NCBI RefSeq assembly: GCF_014207255.1
Contig: NZ_JACHCZ010000003.1
Location: 556,813 to 620,812, forward strand
Direction: 5' to 3'
Origin: Pseudomonas sp. JAI120
Lineage (GTDB): Bacteria > Pseudomonadota > Gammaproteobacteria > Pseudomonadales > Pseudomonadaceae
DNA length: 64,000 nt
Of the stretch, positions 26,705-35,518 are shown one piece after another. Numbering within the stretch: the stretch's first letter is position 1; each line of letters begins with the position of its first letter. Made by a program: the position numbers and the translations under genes. The notes under the pieces are model-generated. The model made no database searches. It had not been told where the DNA came from and worked only from the letters and a program-made list of their open reading frames with translations.

Positions 26705-28888
26705 ATGCGCGATGATCTCTCTCTTTTGCTGAACTCCCTCAACGATGCCCAACGCCAGGCCGTAGCAGCCCCCGTTGGCCGTCAGTTGGTCCTGGCCGGT
26801 GCTGGCTCCGGTAAAACCCGAGTGCTGGTGCACCGTATCGCCTGGTTGATCCAGGTCGAGAACGCGTCCCCGCACTCCATCCTGTCGGTGACCTTCACCA
26901 ACAAGGCCGCTGCCGAGATGCGCCATCGCATCGAGCAGTTGATGCGCATCAGCCCGGCCGGCATGTGGGTGGGCACCTTCCACGGCCTGGCACACCGCCT
27001 GCTGCGGGCACACTGGCAGGAAGCGGGCCTGGCCCAGACCTTCCAGATCCTCGACAGCGATGACCAGCAACGCCTGGTCAAGCGCGTGATCCGCGAGCTG
27101 GGTCTCGACGAGCAGCGCTGGCCGGCGCGCCAGGCCCAGTGGTTTATCAACGGCCAGAAAGACGAAGGCCTGCGCCCGCAGCACATCCAGGCCAGCGGCG
27201 ATTTGTTCCTGGCCACCATGCGCAGCATCTATGAGGCCTACGAGGCGGCCTGCGCACGCGCCGGTGTCATCGACTTCTCCGAGCTGCTGCTGCGCGCCCT
27301 CGACCTGTGGCGCGACAACCCGGGCTTGCTGGCCCATTACCAGAAACGCTTCCGTCACATTCTGGTGGACGAATTCCAGGACACCAACGCCGTGCAGTAC
27401 GCCTGGTTGCGCCTGCTGGCCAAGGGCGGCGACAGCCTGATGGTGGTGGGCGACGACGACCAGTCGATCTACGGCTGGCGTGGCGCGAAAATCGAGAACA
27501 TCTACCAGTATTCCGAAGACTTCCCGGACGCGGTCACCATCCGCCTGGAGCAGAACTACCGCTCCACCGCCGGCATCCTCAAGGCCGCCAACGCCTTGAT
27601 CGCCAATAACACCGGGCGCCTGGGCAAAGAGCTGTGGACCGACGGTGGCGAAGGCGAAGCGATCAACCTGTACGCCGCGTTCAACGAGCACGATGAAGCA
27701 CGCTACGTGGTGGAAACCATCGAAAGCGCACTGAAAACCGGCCTGGCGCGCAGCGACATCGCGATCCTGTACCGCTCCAACGCCCAATCGCGGGTGCTGG
27801 AAGAGGCTTTGCTGCGCGAGCGCATCCCGTACCGCATTTATGGCGGCCAGCGCTTCTTCGAGCGTGCGGAAATCAAGAACGCCATGGCTTACCTGCGTTT
27901 GCTCGAAGGCCGTGGCAACGATGCGGCGCTGGAGCGGGTCATCAATATCCCGGCGCGCGGCATCGGTGAGAAAACCGTCGAGGCGATTCGCGACCACGCG
28001 CGCCATGCCGATGTGTCGATGTGGGAGTCCATGCGCCTGCTCATCGCCAATAAAGGCCTGACGGGGCGTGCTGCTGGCGCGCTGGGGGTATTTGTCGAGC
28101 TGATCGAGAACCTCGCCGCCAAATGTTCGGAAATGCCCCTGCACCTGATGACCCAGACGGTGATCGAGCAGTCCGGGCTGATTGCCTATCACGAAGCGGA
28201 AAAAGGCGAGAAAGGCCAGGCCCGGGTAGAAAACCTTGAGGAACTGGTCAGCGCCGCCCGCGCGTTCGAAAACACCGAGGAAGACGAAGAGTTGACTCCG
28301 CTCGCCGCTTTCCTCGGCCATGCATCCCTGGAAGCCGGCGACACCCAGGCCGATGAGCATGAAGACAGCATCCAGTTGATGACCTTGCACAGCGCCAAGG
28401 GCCTGGAGTTCCCGTATGTGTTCCTGGTGGGCATGGAAGAAGGCCTGTTCCCCCACAAGATGAGCCTGGAAGAGCCCGGCCGCCTTGAGGAAGAACGCCG
28501 CCTGGCCTACGTAGGCATCACCCGCGCGATGCAGAACCTGGTGATGACCTACGCCGAGACCCGACGCCTCTACGGCAGCGAGACCTACAACAAGGTGTCG
28601 CGCTTCGTACGTGAAGTGCCGAAGGGCCTGATCCAGGAAGTGCGCCTGTCCAACAGCGTCAGCCGCCCGTTCGGCGGCGGTCAGCAGCAGAACTCCAGCA
28701 GCATGTTCGCCGGTTCCGAGATTCCGGAAACCCCGTTCAGCCTGGGCCAGCAGGTCAAGCATGCGATCTTCGGCGAAGGGGTGATTCTCAACTTCGAAGG
28801 CGCCGGTGCCCAGGCACGGGTGCAGGTGAACTTCGCCGAAGGCAGCAAATGGCTGATGATGGGCTACGCGAAGCTCGAAGCGGTCTGA
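26705..28888 (+). CDS. uvrD: DNA helicase II UvrD
   Basis: A superfamily 1A 3'-5' DNA helicase for nucleotide excision and mismatch repair, 727 residues as expected. Motifs seen: Q-motif LNDAQRQAV at 12-20, Walker A AGAGSGKT at 31-38, TFTNKAA, Walker B ILVDEFQDTN at about 220, DDDQSIYGWRGA at about 250, QNYRS, and late motifs TLHSAKGLEFPYVF and RRLAYVGITRA. A UvrD-type C-terminal tail (FSLGQQVKHAIFGEG) interacts with RNA polymerase in relatives. The start ATG 26705 lacks a Shine-Dalgarno sequence. It is divergent from the GGDEF-EAL gene. Confidence 0.96.
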   Translation: MRDDLSLLLNSLNDAQRQAVAAPVGRQLVLAGAGSGKTRVLVHRIAWLIQVENASPHSILSVTFTNKAAAEMRHRIEQLMRISPAGMWVGTFHGLAHRLLRAHWQEAGLAQTFQILDSDDQQRLVKRVIRELGLDEQRWPARQAQWFINGQKDEGLRPQHIQASGDLFLATMRSIYEAYEAACARAGVIDFSELLLRALDLWRDNPGLLAHYQKRFRHILVDEFQDTNAVQYAWLRLLAKGGDSLMVVGDDDQSIYGWRGAKIENIYQYSEDFPDAVTIRLEQNYRSTAGILKAANALIANNTGRLGKELWTDGGEGEAINLYAAFNEHDEARYVVETIESALKTGLARSDIAILYRSNAQSRVLEEALLRERIPYRIYGGQRFFERAEIKNAMAYLRLLEGRGNDAALERVINIPARGIGEKTVEAIRDHARHADVSMWESMRLLIANKGLTGRAAGALGVFVELIENLAAKCSEMPLHLMTQTVIEQSGLIAYHEAEKGEKGQARVENLEELVSAARAFENTEEDEELTPLAAFLGHASLEAGDTQADEHEDSIQLMTLHSAKGLEFPYVFLVGMEEGLFPHKMSLEEPGRLEEERRLAYVGITRAMQNLVMTYAETRRLYGSETYNKVSRFVREVPKGLIQEVRLSNSVSRPFGGGQQQNSSSMFAGSEIPETPFSLGQQVKHAIFGEGVILNFEGAGAQARVQVNFAEGSKWLMMGYAKLEAV

Positions 28889-28910
28889 AACATTTGCCAA
28901 CATGAAGGTT

Positions 28911-28947
28911 ATTGGCCCGCCCTTGTTTTCAACGAGCGGGGGCCAAT
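28911..28947 (+). terminator. Stem-loop after uvrD
   Basis: Arms ATTGGCCCGC (28911-28920) and GCGGGGGCCAAT (28936-28947) form a stem with a small bulge, 20 bases after the uvrD stop. No long T run follows, so the terminator call is moderate. Confidence 0.5.
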
Positions 28948-29077
28948 ATCTGTAATAAGTCCTACAGACCATTCTGATTCGGTCTTACGCAAAAGCCCGA
29001 AACATTATGTCGCTAGCCACTGTCACTACACCTGTGCAACATGGCGCGCGTGCAATCCACAAATGGGAATTCCCTTT

Positions 29078-29947
29078 ATGAAACGTTTTCTTAGCATCGC
29101 CATGGCGTTGTGCATCGGCCTGACGATGAGCCTCGACGCCAACGCCAAACGCTTCGGTGGCGGCAAAAGCTCGGGCGCGGCACCGACTCACCAGACCAGC
29201 CAAATGGCTCCATCCGCCGGTGCAGGCGGTGCTGCCGCGACCGCAGGCGCAGCCGGTGCTGCCGGCGCCGCTGCCAAGGCCGGCGGTGCTTCGCGCTGGT
29301 TGGGCCCTCTGGCCGGTATCGCGGCCGGTGGCCTGCTCGCTTCCATGTTCATGGGCGACGGCTTCCAGGGCATGCAGATCTTCGACATCCTGATCATGGC
29401 GGTCATCGCCTTCCTGGTCTTCCGTTTCATCGCCGCCCGTCGCCGCAAGCAGCAGGAGCAACTGGCTCCAGCCGGCGCGCCGATGCAGCGTGAAGTGTTC
29501 GAGCAGAAGCCAGCCATGGGTTCGATCTTCGGTGGTTCGGCAGCGCCTGCCGCAGCCCGCCCGGTGATCAACGCACCGGCCTGGTTCAACGAAGAGCGTT
29601 TCATCGAAGCGGCCCGCAGCCACTTCCAGTCCCTGCAGCAGCATTGGGACGCCAATGAAATGGACAAGATCTCCGAGTTCGTGACCCCACAACTGCTGGA
29701 GTTCCTCAAGCGCGAACGCGCCGACCTGGGCGACGGCTTCCAGTCGACCTATATCGACGACCTGCGCGTGCAACTGGACGGTGTGGATGATCGTGCCGAC
29801 AAGACCATCGCAACGTTGACCTTCAGCGGCGTGTCGAAGACTTCGCGTTTCGACCAGGGTGAAGTGTTCAGCGAAAGCTGGAACATGGAACGTGCCCCAG
29901 GCGACAACCAGCCATGGCTGGTCGCCGGTATCCGCCAGAACGGCTGA
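29078..29947 (+). CDS. Exported Tim44-like domain protein
   Basis: A 289-residue protein with an N-terminal signal sequence (MKRFLSIAMALCIGL, cleavage after the ANA motif), a low-complexity Gly/Ala-rich stretch (about 35-75), two hydrophobic segments (about 78-95 and 103-122) followed by a basic stop ARRRKQ, and a C-terminal Tim44-like (NTF2-like fold) domain at about 165-288, ending LVAGIRQ. Bacterial members are membrane-anchored and of unknown function, probably binding lipid or protein partners. I chose ATG 29078 because it begins a clean signal peptide; ATG 29063 lies five codons upstream. A strong terminator follows. Confidence 0.88.
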   Translation: MKRFLSIAMALCIGLTMSLDANAKRFGGGKSSGAAPTHQTSQMAPSAGAGGAAATAGAAGAAGAAAKAGGASRWLGPLAGIAAGGLLASMFMGDGFQGMQIFDILIMAVIAFLVFRFIAARRRKQQEQLAPAGAPMQREVFEQKPAMGSIFGGSAAPAAARPVINAPAWFNEERFIEAARSHFQSLQQHWDANEMDKISEFVTPQLLEFLKRERADLGDGFQSTYIDDLRVQLDGVDDRADKTIATLTFSGVSKTSRFDQGEVFSESWNMERAPGDNQPWLVAGIRQNG

Positions 29948-29974
29948 TACCCACGCGCTTGAGCAAGCCGTAAC

Positions 29975-30003
29975 AAAAAACCCCGGACCTGTCCGGGGTT
30001 TTC
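29975..30003 (+). terminator. Strong Rho-independent terminator
   Basis: The perfect stem ACCCCGGAC / GTCCGGGGT has a 2-base centre and is flanked by A and T runs (AAAAA before, TTTT after), so it can work in both directions. It follows the Tim44-like gene. Confidence 0.9.
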
Positions 30004-30082
30004 TATTTCACGGTTGCACTTATAGCAAGCTACTGTATAAAACCCCCCTATAAACCGCGCCATCAGCAAGAGGATCCCGGAC

Positions 30083-30490
30083 GTGGAAGAAATCATCGAA
30101 CAATTGCGTGAAGCCAACGAACCGGTTCCGGTTCCCCTGGAACTGCCTGATGAAGATCAGTTGGTGGAAATCGAAGAACAGCTGTTCATCGACATCCCGT
30201 TTGTCTTTCGCGAGTTCCTGCTGACCGTCAGCGATGTCGTGTACGGCAGCCTGGAGCCGGTGACCGTCACCGACCCGCAGTCGCACACCTACCTGCCGGA
30301 CGTGGCCGCCAACGCCTGGGATGCCGGCGTTGACCGCAGCATGATCCCTATCTGCCAGGACGGCGAAGACTACTACTGCGTCGAAGAAGACGGCACTGTG
30401 GTGCTGTGGTCCGGCGAAGAAGAACTCGTCACCGAAGAAACCTGGGAATCGGTGTGGCACTGGGCGCGGGACGTCTGGCTGGAAAGCTGA
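30083..30490 (+). CDS. SMI1/KNR4 (SUKH) family protein
   Basis: A 135-residue acidic protein of the SMI1/KNR4 fold. It has the typical N-terminal ELPDEDQLVEIEEQLFIDIP helix, the FREFLLTVSD segment and a central strand pair ending IPICQDGEDYYCVEEDG. In many bacteria such proteins are immunity proteins against polymorphic toxins, but this one stands alone with no toxin gene nearby and may have a housekeeping role. The start is GTG 30083 with AGAGGA about 10 bases upstream. A degenerate REP-like repeat follows. Confidence 0.85.
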   Translation: MEEIIEQLREANEPVPVPLELPDEDQLVEIEEQLFIDIPFVFREFLLTVSDVVYGSLEPVTVTDPQSHTYLPDVAANAWDAGVDRSMIPICQDGEDYYCVEEDGTVVLWSGEEELVTEETWESVWHWARDVWLES

Positions 30491-30519
30491 CACCTGATCC
30501 CCCTGGCGAACGGGCTTGC

Positions 30520-30560
30520 TGTAGTGAGCGGGCTTGTCCCACGCCGGACCTCGTAGCGGC
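30520..30560. repeat. Degenerate REP-like repeat
   Basis: The stretch TGTAGTGAGCGGGCTTGTCC followed by a CG-rich complementary arm (GTAGCGGCCCCC) matches, with differences, a second extragenic palindrome family common in Pseudomonas. It lies between the convergent SMI1 and antiporter genes and may act as a terminator. Confidence 0.55.
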
Positions 30561-30565
30561 CCCCA

Positions 30566-32329
30566 CTAGTGCTCCGGCGTATCCTTATGGTTATCCAGCG
30601 TCTCCAGCAAGGCGACCTGCATCCGCGTATGCACACGGATGAACCATCGCCAGAGCACGGCCGCCACCGCCGCCGTGACTGCGGCAATCAGCACCAGCAA
30701 CTTGTTGGTCGGCAGAATACTGGCCGACAAAGCTGCCAATAGCACAAAGATCACCAGCAGCGACAAAATCGGGATCAGCTCCGCAATCACCCGTCGCACC
30801 CGCTGGGTATGTCGCCCGGCCATTTCCGGTTTCACGCTCATCTCCGCCAGCAACATCGACAGCGCCTTGAGCTTGCGGTACGCCGCAATCAGGAACGGCA
30901 GCGACAACAGCAATGCCCCACCCCAGATCAACGCCTTCTGCCAACTTGGATCACTGATCCAACCCTCCAGATACCCGCCAATGCGCACCGCGAAAAAGCT
31001 TCCGGCGAAGAAAATCGCGATCACCAACGCCAGGTTAACGCCCACCTGCAGGATGATCTTGCGGATCATCGACGCCAGCATTGCGCCCTCGCCCTGAGGC
31101 TGAATACTGCGCAACCATTCGCCGTACATGCCAAACACCCGGCTCATGCGCTTTGGCATCACGGCGGCGATCTTCAATGACAAAGGGTCGGCAGCGCGAA
31201 TCAGGTATGGCGTGAGCAGTGTAGTGATCGCCGAAACGGCCACCGCCACCGGATACAGGAAGTCGCTGGTGACCTGCAAGGTCATGCCCAGCGCGGCGAT
31301 AATGAAGGAAAACTCGCCAATTTGTGACAGCCCCATGCCTACGCGCAATGAGGTACGGCCGTCATTACCGGCGATAAAGGCACCCAGGCCGCAGGACAGC
31401 ATCTTGCCCAGCACCACGGCCACGGTGATCACCGCGATCGGCCAGGCGTATTGCAGGAGAATCTGCGGGTCGATCATCAAGCCGATCGCCACGAAGAAGA
31501 TCGCGCTGAACATGTCGCGAACCGGCTCGATCAGGCGCTCGATCTTAACCAACTGCCGGGATTCGGCCATGATCGCGCCGATCAGAAACGCCCCCAGCAC
31601 CATGCTGTACTCCAGCTTGACCACCAGCAGGCAGAAACCGAAACACAGGCCCAGTACGGTGATCAGCAGCATTTCGTTGCTTTCGAACTTGGCCACGTAG
31701 GCCAACAGGCGCGGCACCAGCAAAATACCGATGACCAACGCGACGATCATGAACAGCGAGAGCTTGCCGACCGTGGAGAACACCTCGCCGGAACTCACCG
31801 TACCGCTGACGGCGATGCTCGAGAGCAAGGCGATGATGCCAATGCCGAGGATGTCTTCCACAATCAGCACACCAAAAATCAGTTGGGCGAAGCGCTGGTT
31901 TTTCATCTTCAGGTCATTGAGTGCCTTCACGATGATGGTGGTGGAGGAAATTGCCAGGATCGCGCCGAGGAACAGCGAGTCCATGGTGTTCCAGTCGAAC
32001 CAGCGGCCAATCTCGTAGCCGATCCAGATCATCAGGATGATTTCCAGGAAGGCCGCGATAAACGCCGTGGCCCCCACCTTGAACAGTTTGCGCAGGCTGA
32101 ACTCCAGGCCCAGGCAGAACATCAGGAAGATGACCCCCAGCTCGGCGAGGGTCTTGATGGTGTCTTCGTCGTGGATCAGGCCGAACGGCGGTGTGTGCGG
32201 GCCAATGATGAAGCCGGCGACGATGTACCCCAGCACCACGGGTTGCTTGAGGCGGTGAAACAGGACGGTGACCACCCCTGCCACCAGCATGATCACGGCC
32301 AAGTCCTGAATAAAGCTGATGGCGTGCAT
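30566..32329 (-). CDS. CPA2-family cation:proton antiporter (KefB/YbaL-like) without RCK domain
   Basis: A 587-residue monovalent cation:H+ antiporter of the CPA2 type. About twelve hydrophobic segments fill residues 5-385, with the family region GLEFSLRKLFKVG and the ISSTTIIVKALNDL and VEDILGIGIIALLSS helices. Instead of the TrkA-N (RCK) nucleotide-binding domain found in KefB/KefC, the C-terminal third (about 410-575) has at least four more hydrophobic segments and a short charged tail. I chose ATG 32329, which has AAGGAG about 9 bases upstream. Transported ion (K+ or Na+) is not decided by sequence. Confidence 0.87.
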   Translation of the reverse strand: MHAISFIQDLAVIMLVAGVVTVLFHRLKQPVVLGYIVAGFIIGPHTPPFGLIHDEDTIKTLAELGVIFLMFCLGLEFSLRKLFKVGATAFIAAFLEIILMIWIGYEIGRWFDWNTMDSLFLGAILAISSTTIIVKALNDLKMKNQRFAQLIFGVLIVEDILGIGIIALLSSIAVSGTVSSGEVFSTVGKLSLFMIVALVIGILLVPRLLAYVAKFESNEMLLITVLGLCFGFCLLVVKLEYSMVLGAFLIGAIMAESRQLVKIERLIEPVRDMFSAIFFVAIGLMIDPQILLQYAWPIAVITVAVVLGKMLSCGLGAFIAGNDGRTSLRVGMGLSQIGEFSFIIAALGMTLQVTSDFLYPVAVAVSAITTLLTPYLIRAADPLSLKIAAVMPKRMSRVFGMYGEWLRSIQPQGEGAMLASMIRKIILQVGVNLALVIAIFFAGSFFAVRIGGYLEGWISDPSWQKALIWGGALLLSLPFLIAAYRKLKALSMLLAEMSVKPEMAGRHTQRVRRVIAELIPILSLLVIFVLLAALSASILPTNKLLVLIAAVTAAVAAVLWRWFIRVHTRMQVALLETLDNHKDTPEH

Positions 32330-32505
32330 GGCGAGGGGCTCCTTGAGGGTACTGGCGCTTTTCCCACTTCCGCACGCGCCTTTGAAAAATCGCAAAGTGC
32401 GGAAGGAAAAGTCTGCCTTAATCGTAAGAAATGCCCTGAGATGGGCTTTTGAAGGTTAACACCGCGACTTCCGCCGGAAAGCCGGTGCAATATATGGAAA
32501 CAGAT

Positions 32506-32586
32506 CGGTGAACGCGTGACGGCAAGCCGCCCACCGGCGTCCCGTAAGGGATGGCGCTGCAAAGATCCCAGCACCCGCAGAGGTGC
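32506..32586 (+). promoter_or_regulatory. Possible structured leader upstream of the thioesterase gene
   Basis: The 292-base gap before the thioesterase gene has several complementary segments. They are CGGTG/CACCG (32506-32510 with 32532-32536), TCCC-GTAA-GGGA (32540-32551, a GNRA-type loop), an alternative pairing GGGAT/ATCCC (32548-32552 with 32565-32569), and GCACC/GGTGC (32571-32575 with 32582-32586). It matches no riboswitch I can recognise. It is a candidate only. Confidence 0.35.
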
Positions 32587-32620
32587 CCCCCAACCAATGC
32601 CTACAACCCGTGAGTGTGCT

Positions 32621-33106
32621 ATGGAACCCGGAAACGCCCAGCTGTCGATGACGGTATTGATGACCCCTGACATGGCCAACTTCTCAGGCAATGTCCACGG
32701 CGGCACCTTGCTCAAGTACCTCGACGAAGTGGCCTACGCCTGCGCTAGCCGTTATGCCGGTCGCTATGTGGTGACGTTGTCGGTGGATCAGGTGATTTTT
32801 CGCGAGCCGATCCATGTCGGCGAGCTGGTGACATTCCTTGCATCGGTCAACTACACCGGCAATACGTCGATGGAAGTGGGCATCAAGGTAGTGACCGAGA
32901 ACATCCGCGAGCGCTCGGTACGTCATACCAACAGCTGTTTCTTCACCATGGTGGCCGTGGACGACCAGCGCAAACCCGCTGCCGTACCGCCGCTGCAACC
33001 GCACAACAGCGAAGACAAGCGCCGGTTCGTGCAGGCCCAGCAGCGCCGGCAGATCCGCCAGGAGCTGGAGAAGCGCTACCAGGAAATCAAGGCTGACGCG
33101 CTGTAA
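32621..33106 (+). CDS. Acyl-CoA thioesterase (hotdog fold, YciA-like)
   Basis: Hydrolyses acyl-CoA to free acid and CoA in the cytoplasm. The 161-residue protein has the hotdog signature NVHGGTLLKYLDEVAYACAS at about residues 24-43, in which the Asp is catalytic, followed by VVTLSVDQVIFREPIHVGE. The charged C-terminal tail RRQIRQELEKRYQEI is typical of Pseudomonas members. ATG 32621 was chosen to match the family N-terminus; ATG 32597, with AGAGGTG upstream, is an alternative that would add eight residues. It converges with pdxY. Confidence 0.88.
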   Translation: MEPGNAQLSMTVLMTPDMANFSGNVHGGTLLKYLDEVAYACASRYAGRYVVTLSVDQVIFREPIHVGELVTFLASVNYTGNTSMEVGIKVVTENIRERSVRHTNSCFFTMVAVDDQRKPAAVPPLQPHNSEDKRRFVQAQQRRQIRQELEKRYQEIKADAL

Positions 33107-33132
33107 GTCCGGGACTGTAAACCCTCCCGCAC

Positions 33133-34005
33133 TTACAGGCTGATCGGCGTCGCCTCGAAACGTACGCGAGGATGGGCGATGCGGTCCTGGGCGCGTACCA
33201 GTTCCAACTCGTAACTGGCGCAGGCCTGGGTTTCCAGCAACACTTCGTGCACCGCCGCGGCCGTGAACTCAAAAGCCGCCAGCAGACTGTCGCCCAGCAA
33301 CACCCGCGCCAGGAACAGCCCCGACGTCAGGTCGCCCACGCCCACCGGCTGGCGCGGGAACGCCAGCAGCGGCCGACGCAGGTGCCAGCTGCCCTCGGCG
33401 GTTACCAGCAGCATCTCGAAACCGTCCGGCAACTTGCCCGGGTAATCCAGGTGCTTGACCAGTACCGCCTTCGGGCCACGGGCCAGCAATGCCTTAGCCA
33501 TGCCCAGGCAGTCGAACAGCGATTGCGGCTTACGCCCGGCAAAGCTATCCAGTTCCAGTTGGTTGGGGCACAGGAAGTCGGCCATGGCCGCAGCTTCATC
33601 CAGCAGGAAATCGCTGACTTCCTGCGGCACGATGCAGCCCTTTTCCGGATGGCCCATCACCGGGTCGCACAGGTACAGGGCCTTGGGGTTGATGGCCTTG
33701 ATGCGCGCCACACCGGTAAGAATCGCGCGGCCCTGATCCGCACTGCCCAGGTAGCCGGACAGGATCGCATCGCAGTTGCCCAGCTCGCCGATGGCGGCAA
33801 TGCCTTCCACCAGCGCAGGAATCTGCTGCGGCGCCAACACTTCGCCCGCCCACTGACCATACTGCGTATGGTTGGAGAACTGCACCGTGTTCAGCGGCCA
33901 GACATTTACCCCGACCCGCTGCATGGGGAACACGGCGGCGCTGTTTCCGGCGTGGCCAAAGACCACATGAGACTGGATCGCAAGCAGATGAGGTGTGCGT
34001 TTCAT
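33133..34005 (-). CDS. pdxY: Pyridoxal kinase PdxY
   Basis: Phosphorylates pyridoxal to PLP in the vitamin B6 salvage pathway. The protein has 290 residues and belongs to the ribokinase superfamily. The N-terminal AIQSHVVFGHAGNSAAVFPM and NTVQFSNHTQYG are diagnostic of PdxY, followed by DPVMGH, CPNQLELD, and the anion-hole/catalytic segment GVGDLTSGLFLA with the catalytic Asp. It is divergent from the DUF3301 gene. Confidence 0.94.
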   Translation of the reverse strand: MKRTPHLLAIQSHVVFGHAGNSAAVFPMQRVGVNVWPLNTVQFSNHTQYGQWAGEVLAPQQIPALVEGIAAIGELGNCDAILSGYLGSADQGRAILTGVARIKAINPKALYLCDPVMGHPEKGCIVPQEVSDFLLDEAAAMADFLCPNQLELDSFAGRKPQSLFDCLGMAKALLARGPKAVLVKHLDYPGKLPDGFEMLLVTAEGSWHLRRPLLAFPRQPVGVGDLTSGLFLARVLLGDSLLAAFEFTAAAVHEVLLETQACASYELELVRAQDRIAHPRVRFEATPISL

Positions 34006-34122
34006 GCAGGGGATTTCCGTAAAGCCATTGAAATTCTGGCCGCGCAGTATGCGACTAAACGCAGCCTGTACGACAGGCCGACGACACAGTTAAGCTGCTC
34101 TCACTTTGTTGGAGTTTTTCGC

Positions 34123-34518
34123 ATGCTCACCCTGGGAAACATCTTCGTGTTGATGCTGCTGGCGACCGGTGCCGCCTGGGTATGGCACAACCACGGCCTG
34201 CGAGAGCGGGCGCTGGCGCGGGTCAAGCAGCATTGTGCCAAGCTCGATATCGAATTGCTCGACGGCGCCGTGGCGTTAAAGCGCATCGGTTTTGTGAAGG
34301 ATGCCAACGGTCGGCGGCGTCTGGCGCGTATCTACAATTTCGAGTTCACCGTCACGGGCGAGACTCGTCACAGCGGGACCATCACACAATTCGGTGCCCA
34401 CAGCGCGCAGATCGAACTGGCGCCCTACCCGTTCGAGGTCAAGGAAGCGCTGCCCAGCGCCAATGTGATCGAGCTGAGCCAATGGCGCCAGGACCACGCC
34501 ACCAAGAACCGTCAGTAA
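34123..34518 (+). CDS. DUF3301 domain protein
   Basis: A 131-residue protein with one N-terminal membrane helix (about 4-20, NIFVLMLLATGAAWVW) followed by a soluble domain with RERALARVKQHCAKLDIELLD and RRRLARIYNFEFT, the pattern of the DUF3301 family. It probably faces the cytoplasm with a signal anchor. ATG 34123 follows TTGGAG. Its last seven bases overlap the end of the convergent CobW-family gene. Function is unknown. Confidence 0.82.
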   Translation: MLTLGNIFVLMLLATGAAWVWHNHGLRERALARVKQHCAKLDIELLDGAVALKRIGFVKDANGRRRLARIYNFEFTVTGETRHSGTITQFGAHSAQIELAPYPFEVKEALPSANVIELSQWRQDHATKNRQ

Positions 34519-35483
34519 CGGCAGGCAGCCAGTGCGGCCTGCAATGCGGCCACGTCCTGTGGTGCGCTGAAGATCAGTTCGATACGTGAGTCGCGACGCC
34601 ATTCGCTGGGTTGCCAGACGAGCTGGCTGTTATCCACAGCGTTGGCCGAGATCCACCCATCACGGCTGTGGATAACCAGTTTGGCGCGGCACCACTCAAG
34701 CCCTGTCAGCCACAGGTGCAGACGCTCGGAATCGAATTGCTGGCTCGGGTGCCAGCGCCAACCGATACTCCAACCGCCCTCCTGGGCCTGACTCAGGCAG
34801 ATCGGCACTGCCGGATCGCTCCAGATAGCCGGCAATTGAGCCAGCCCCTTAGGCACGGCGAAGTTATCCACAGCAGCTTCAGCCTGTGCATTCAAGCCTG
34901 GCAGTTTGCCGAGCGGCACGTGCGCCTGTTGGGTCCAATAAATATCGCGGTCGGGTAGCTGTCGTTCGACCGCCTCACGTTGCCCAGCATCCAGCCCCTC
35001 ATCCTTGTTCAGCACCAACAGTCCGGCACTGGCCAACGCTTCCTGCTGCGTTGGCGGTAAGGGTTTGCCCGCTGCCAGCGCCTGGGCATCCAGCACCAGC
35101 ACACAGGGCTGAACCGCCAGCACCTGCTGCCACGGCGCTTCGCGCAACTGCTTGAGCAACTGCGCAGGATGGCCCAGGCCCGAGGGTTCGATAAACAACC
35201 GATCCGGATTGGCCTTACGCAGCAACCGGCCCAGGCCTACCTGGAACGGTGCGCCATTCACACAGCAGAGGCAGCCACCGGCAACTTCACCGAGGGCAAT
35301 GCCGTCGTCATCCAGGGTCAGCAGTGCAGCGTCCAGGCCGATCTGGCCAAACTCGTTGATCAACACCGCCCAGCGCTCGTTGGCCGGGCGTTGGGCGAGC
35401 AGGTGCTTGATCAGGCTGGTCTTGCCGGCGCCCAAGGGCCCGGCAATTACGTGGGTGGGAATGTTCTGCAGCATGAGTGCCAT
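34512..35483 (-). CDS. CobW/COG0523 family GTPase, last gene of the zinc-starvation operon
   Basis: A 323-residue G3E-family P-loop GTPase. Walker A GPLGAGKTS is at residues 15-23, the metal-binding motif GGCLCCVNG at about 69-77, and NKDE provides the guanine-specificity region. A C-terminal CobW_C-like domain ends the protein. Members of COG0523 are thought to deliver zinc or other metals to client proteins. It lies 35 bases after the DUF1826 gene and in line with zigA and dksA2, so it is probably part of their Zur-controlled operon. Its coding sequence contains three perfect TTATCCACA nonamers (34630, 34667 reverse, 34865). The client is unknown. Confidence 0.87.
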   Translation of the reverse strand: MALMLQNIPTHVIAGPLGAGKTSLIKHLLAQRPANERWAVLINEFGQIGLDAALLTLDDDGIALGEVAGGCLCCVNGAPFQVGLGRLLRKANPDRLFIEPSGLGHPAQLLKQLREAPWQQVLAVQPCVLVLDAQALAAGKPLPPTQQEALASAGLLVLNKDEGLDAGQREAVERQLPDRDIYWTQQAHVPLGKLPGLNAQAEAAVDNFAVPKGLAQLPAIWSDPAVPICLSQAQEGGWSIGWRWHPSQQFDSERLHLWLTGLEWCRAKLVIHSRDGWISANAVDNSQLVWQPSEWRRDSRIELIFSAPQDVAALQAALAACRY

Positions 35484-35518
35484 CGTTCGGACCGTGTAGA
35501 GCGTTTGATCCTACGCGG

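Noticed and set aside
26684..28972. A 762-codon open frame on the minus strand opposite uvrD
   Set aside because: Helicase motifs are all on the plus strand; the antisense translation is low-complexity and typical of GC-rich antisense frames.
30083..30490. Toxin-immunity module around the SMI1/KNR4 protein
   Set aside because: No toxin gene, VgrG, Rhs or secretion element lies next to it.
32440..32620. Cobalamin or TPP riboswitch before the thioesterase gene
   Set aside because: I could not find the conserved core sequences of either class, and neither ligand fits a thioesterase.
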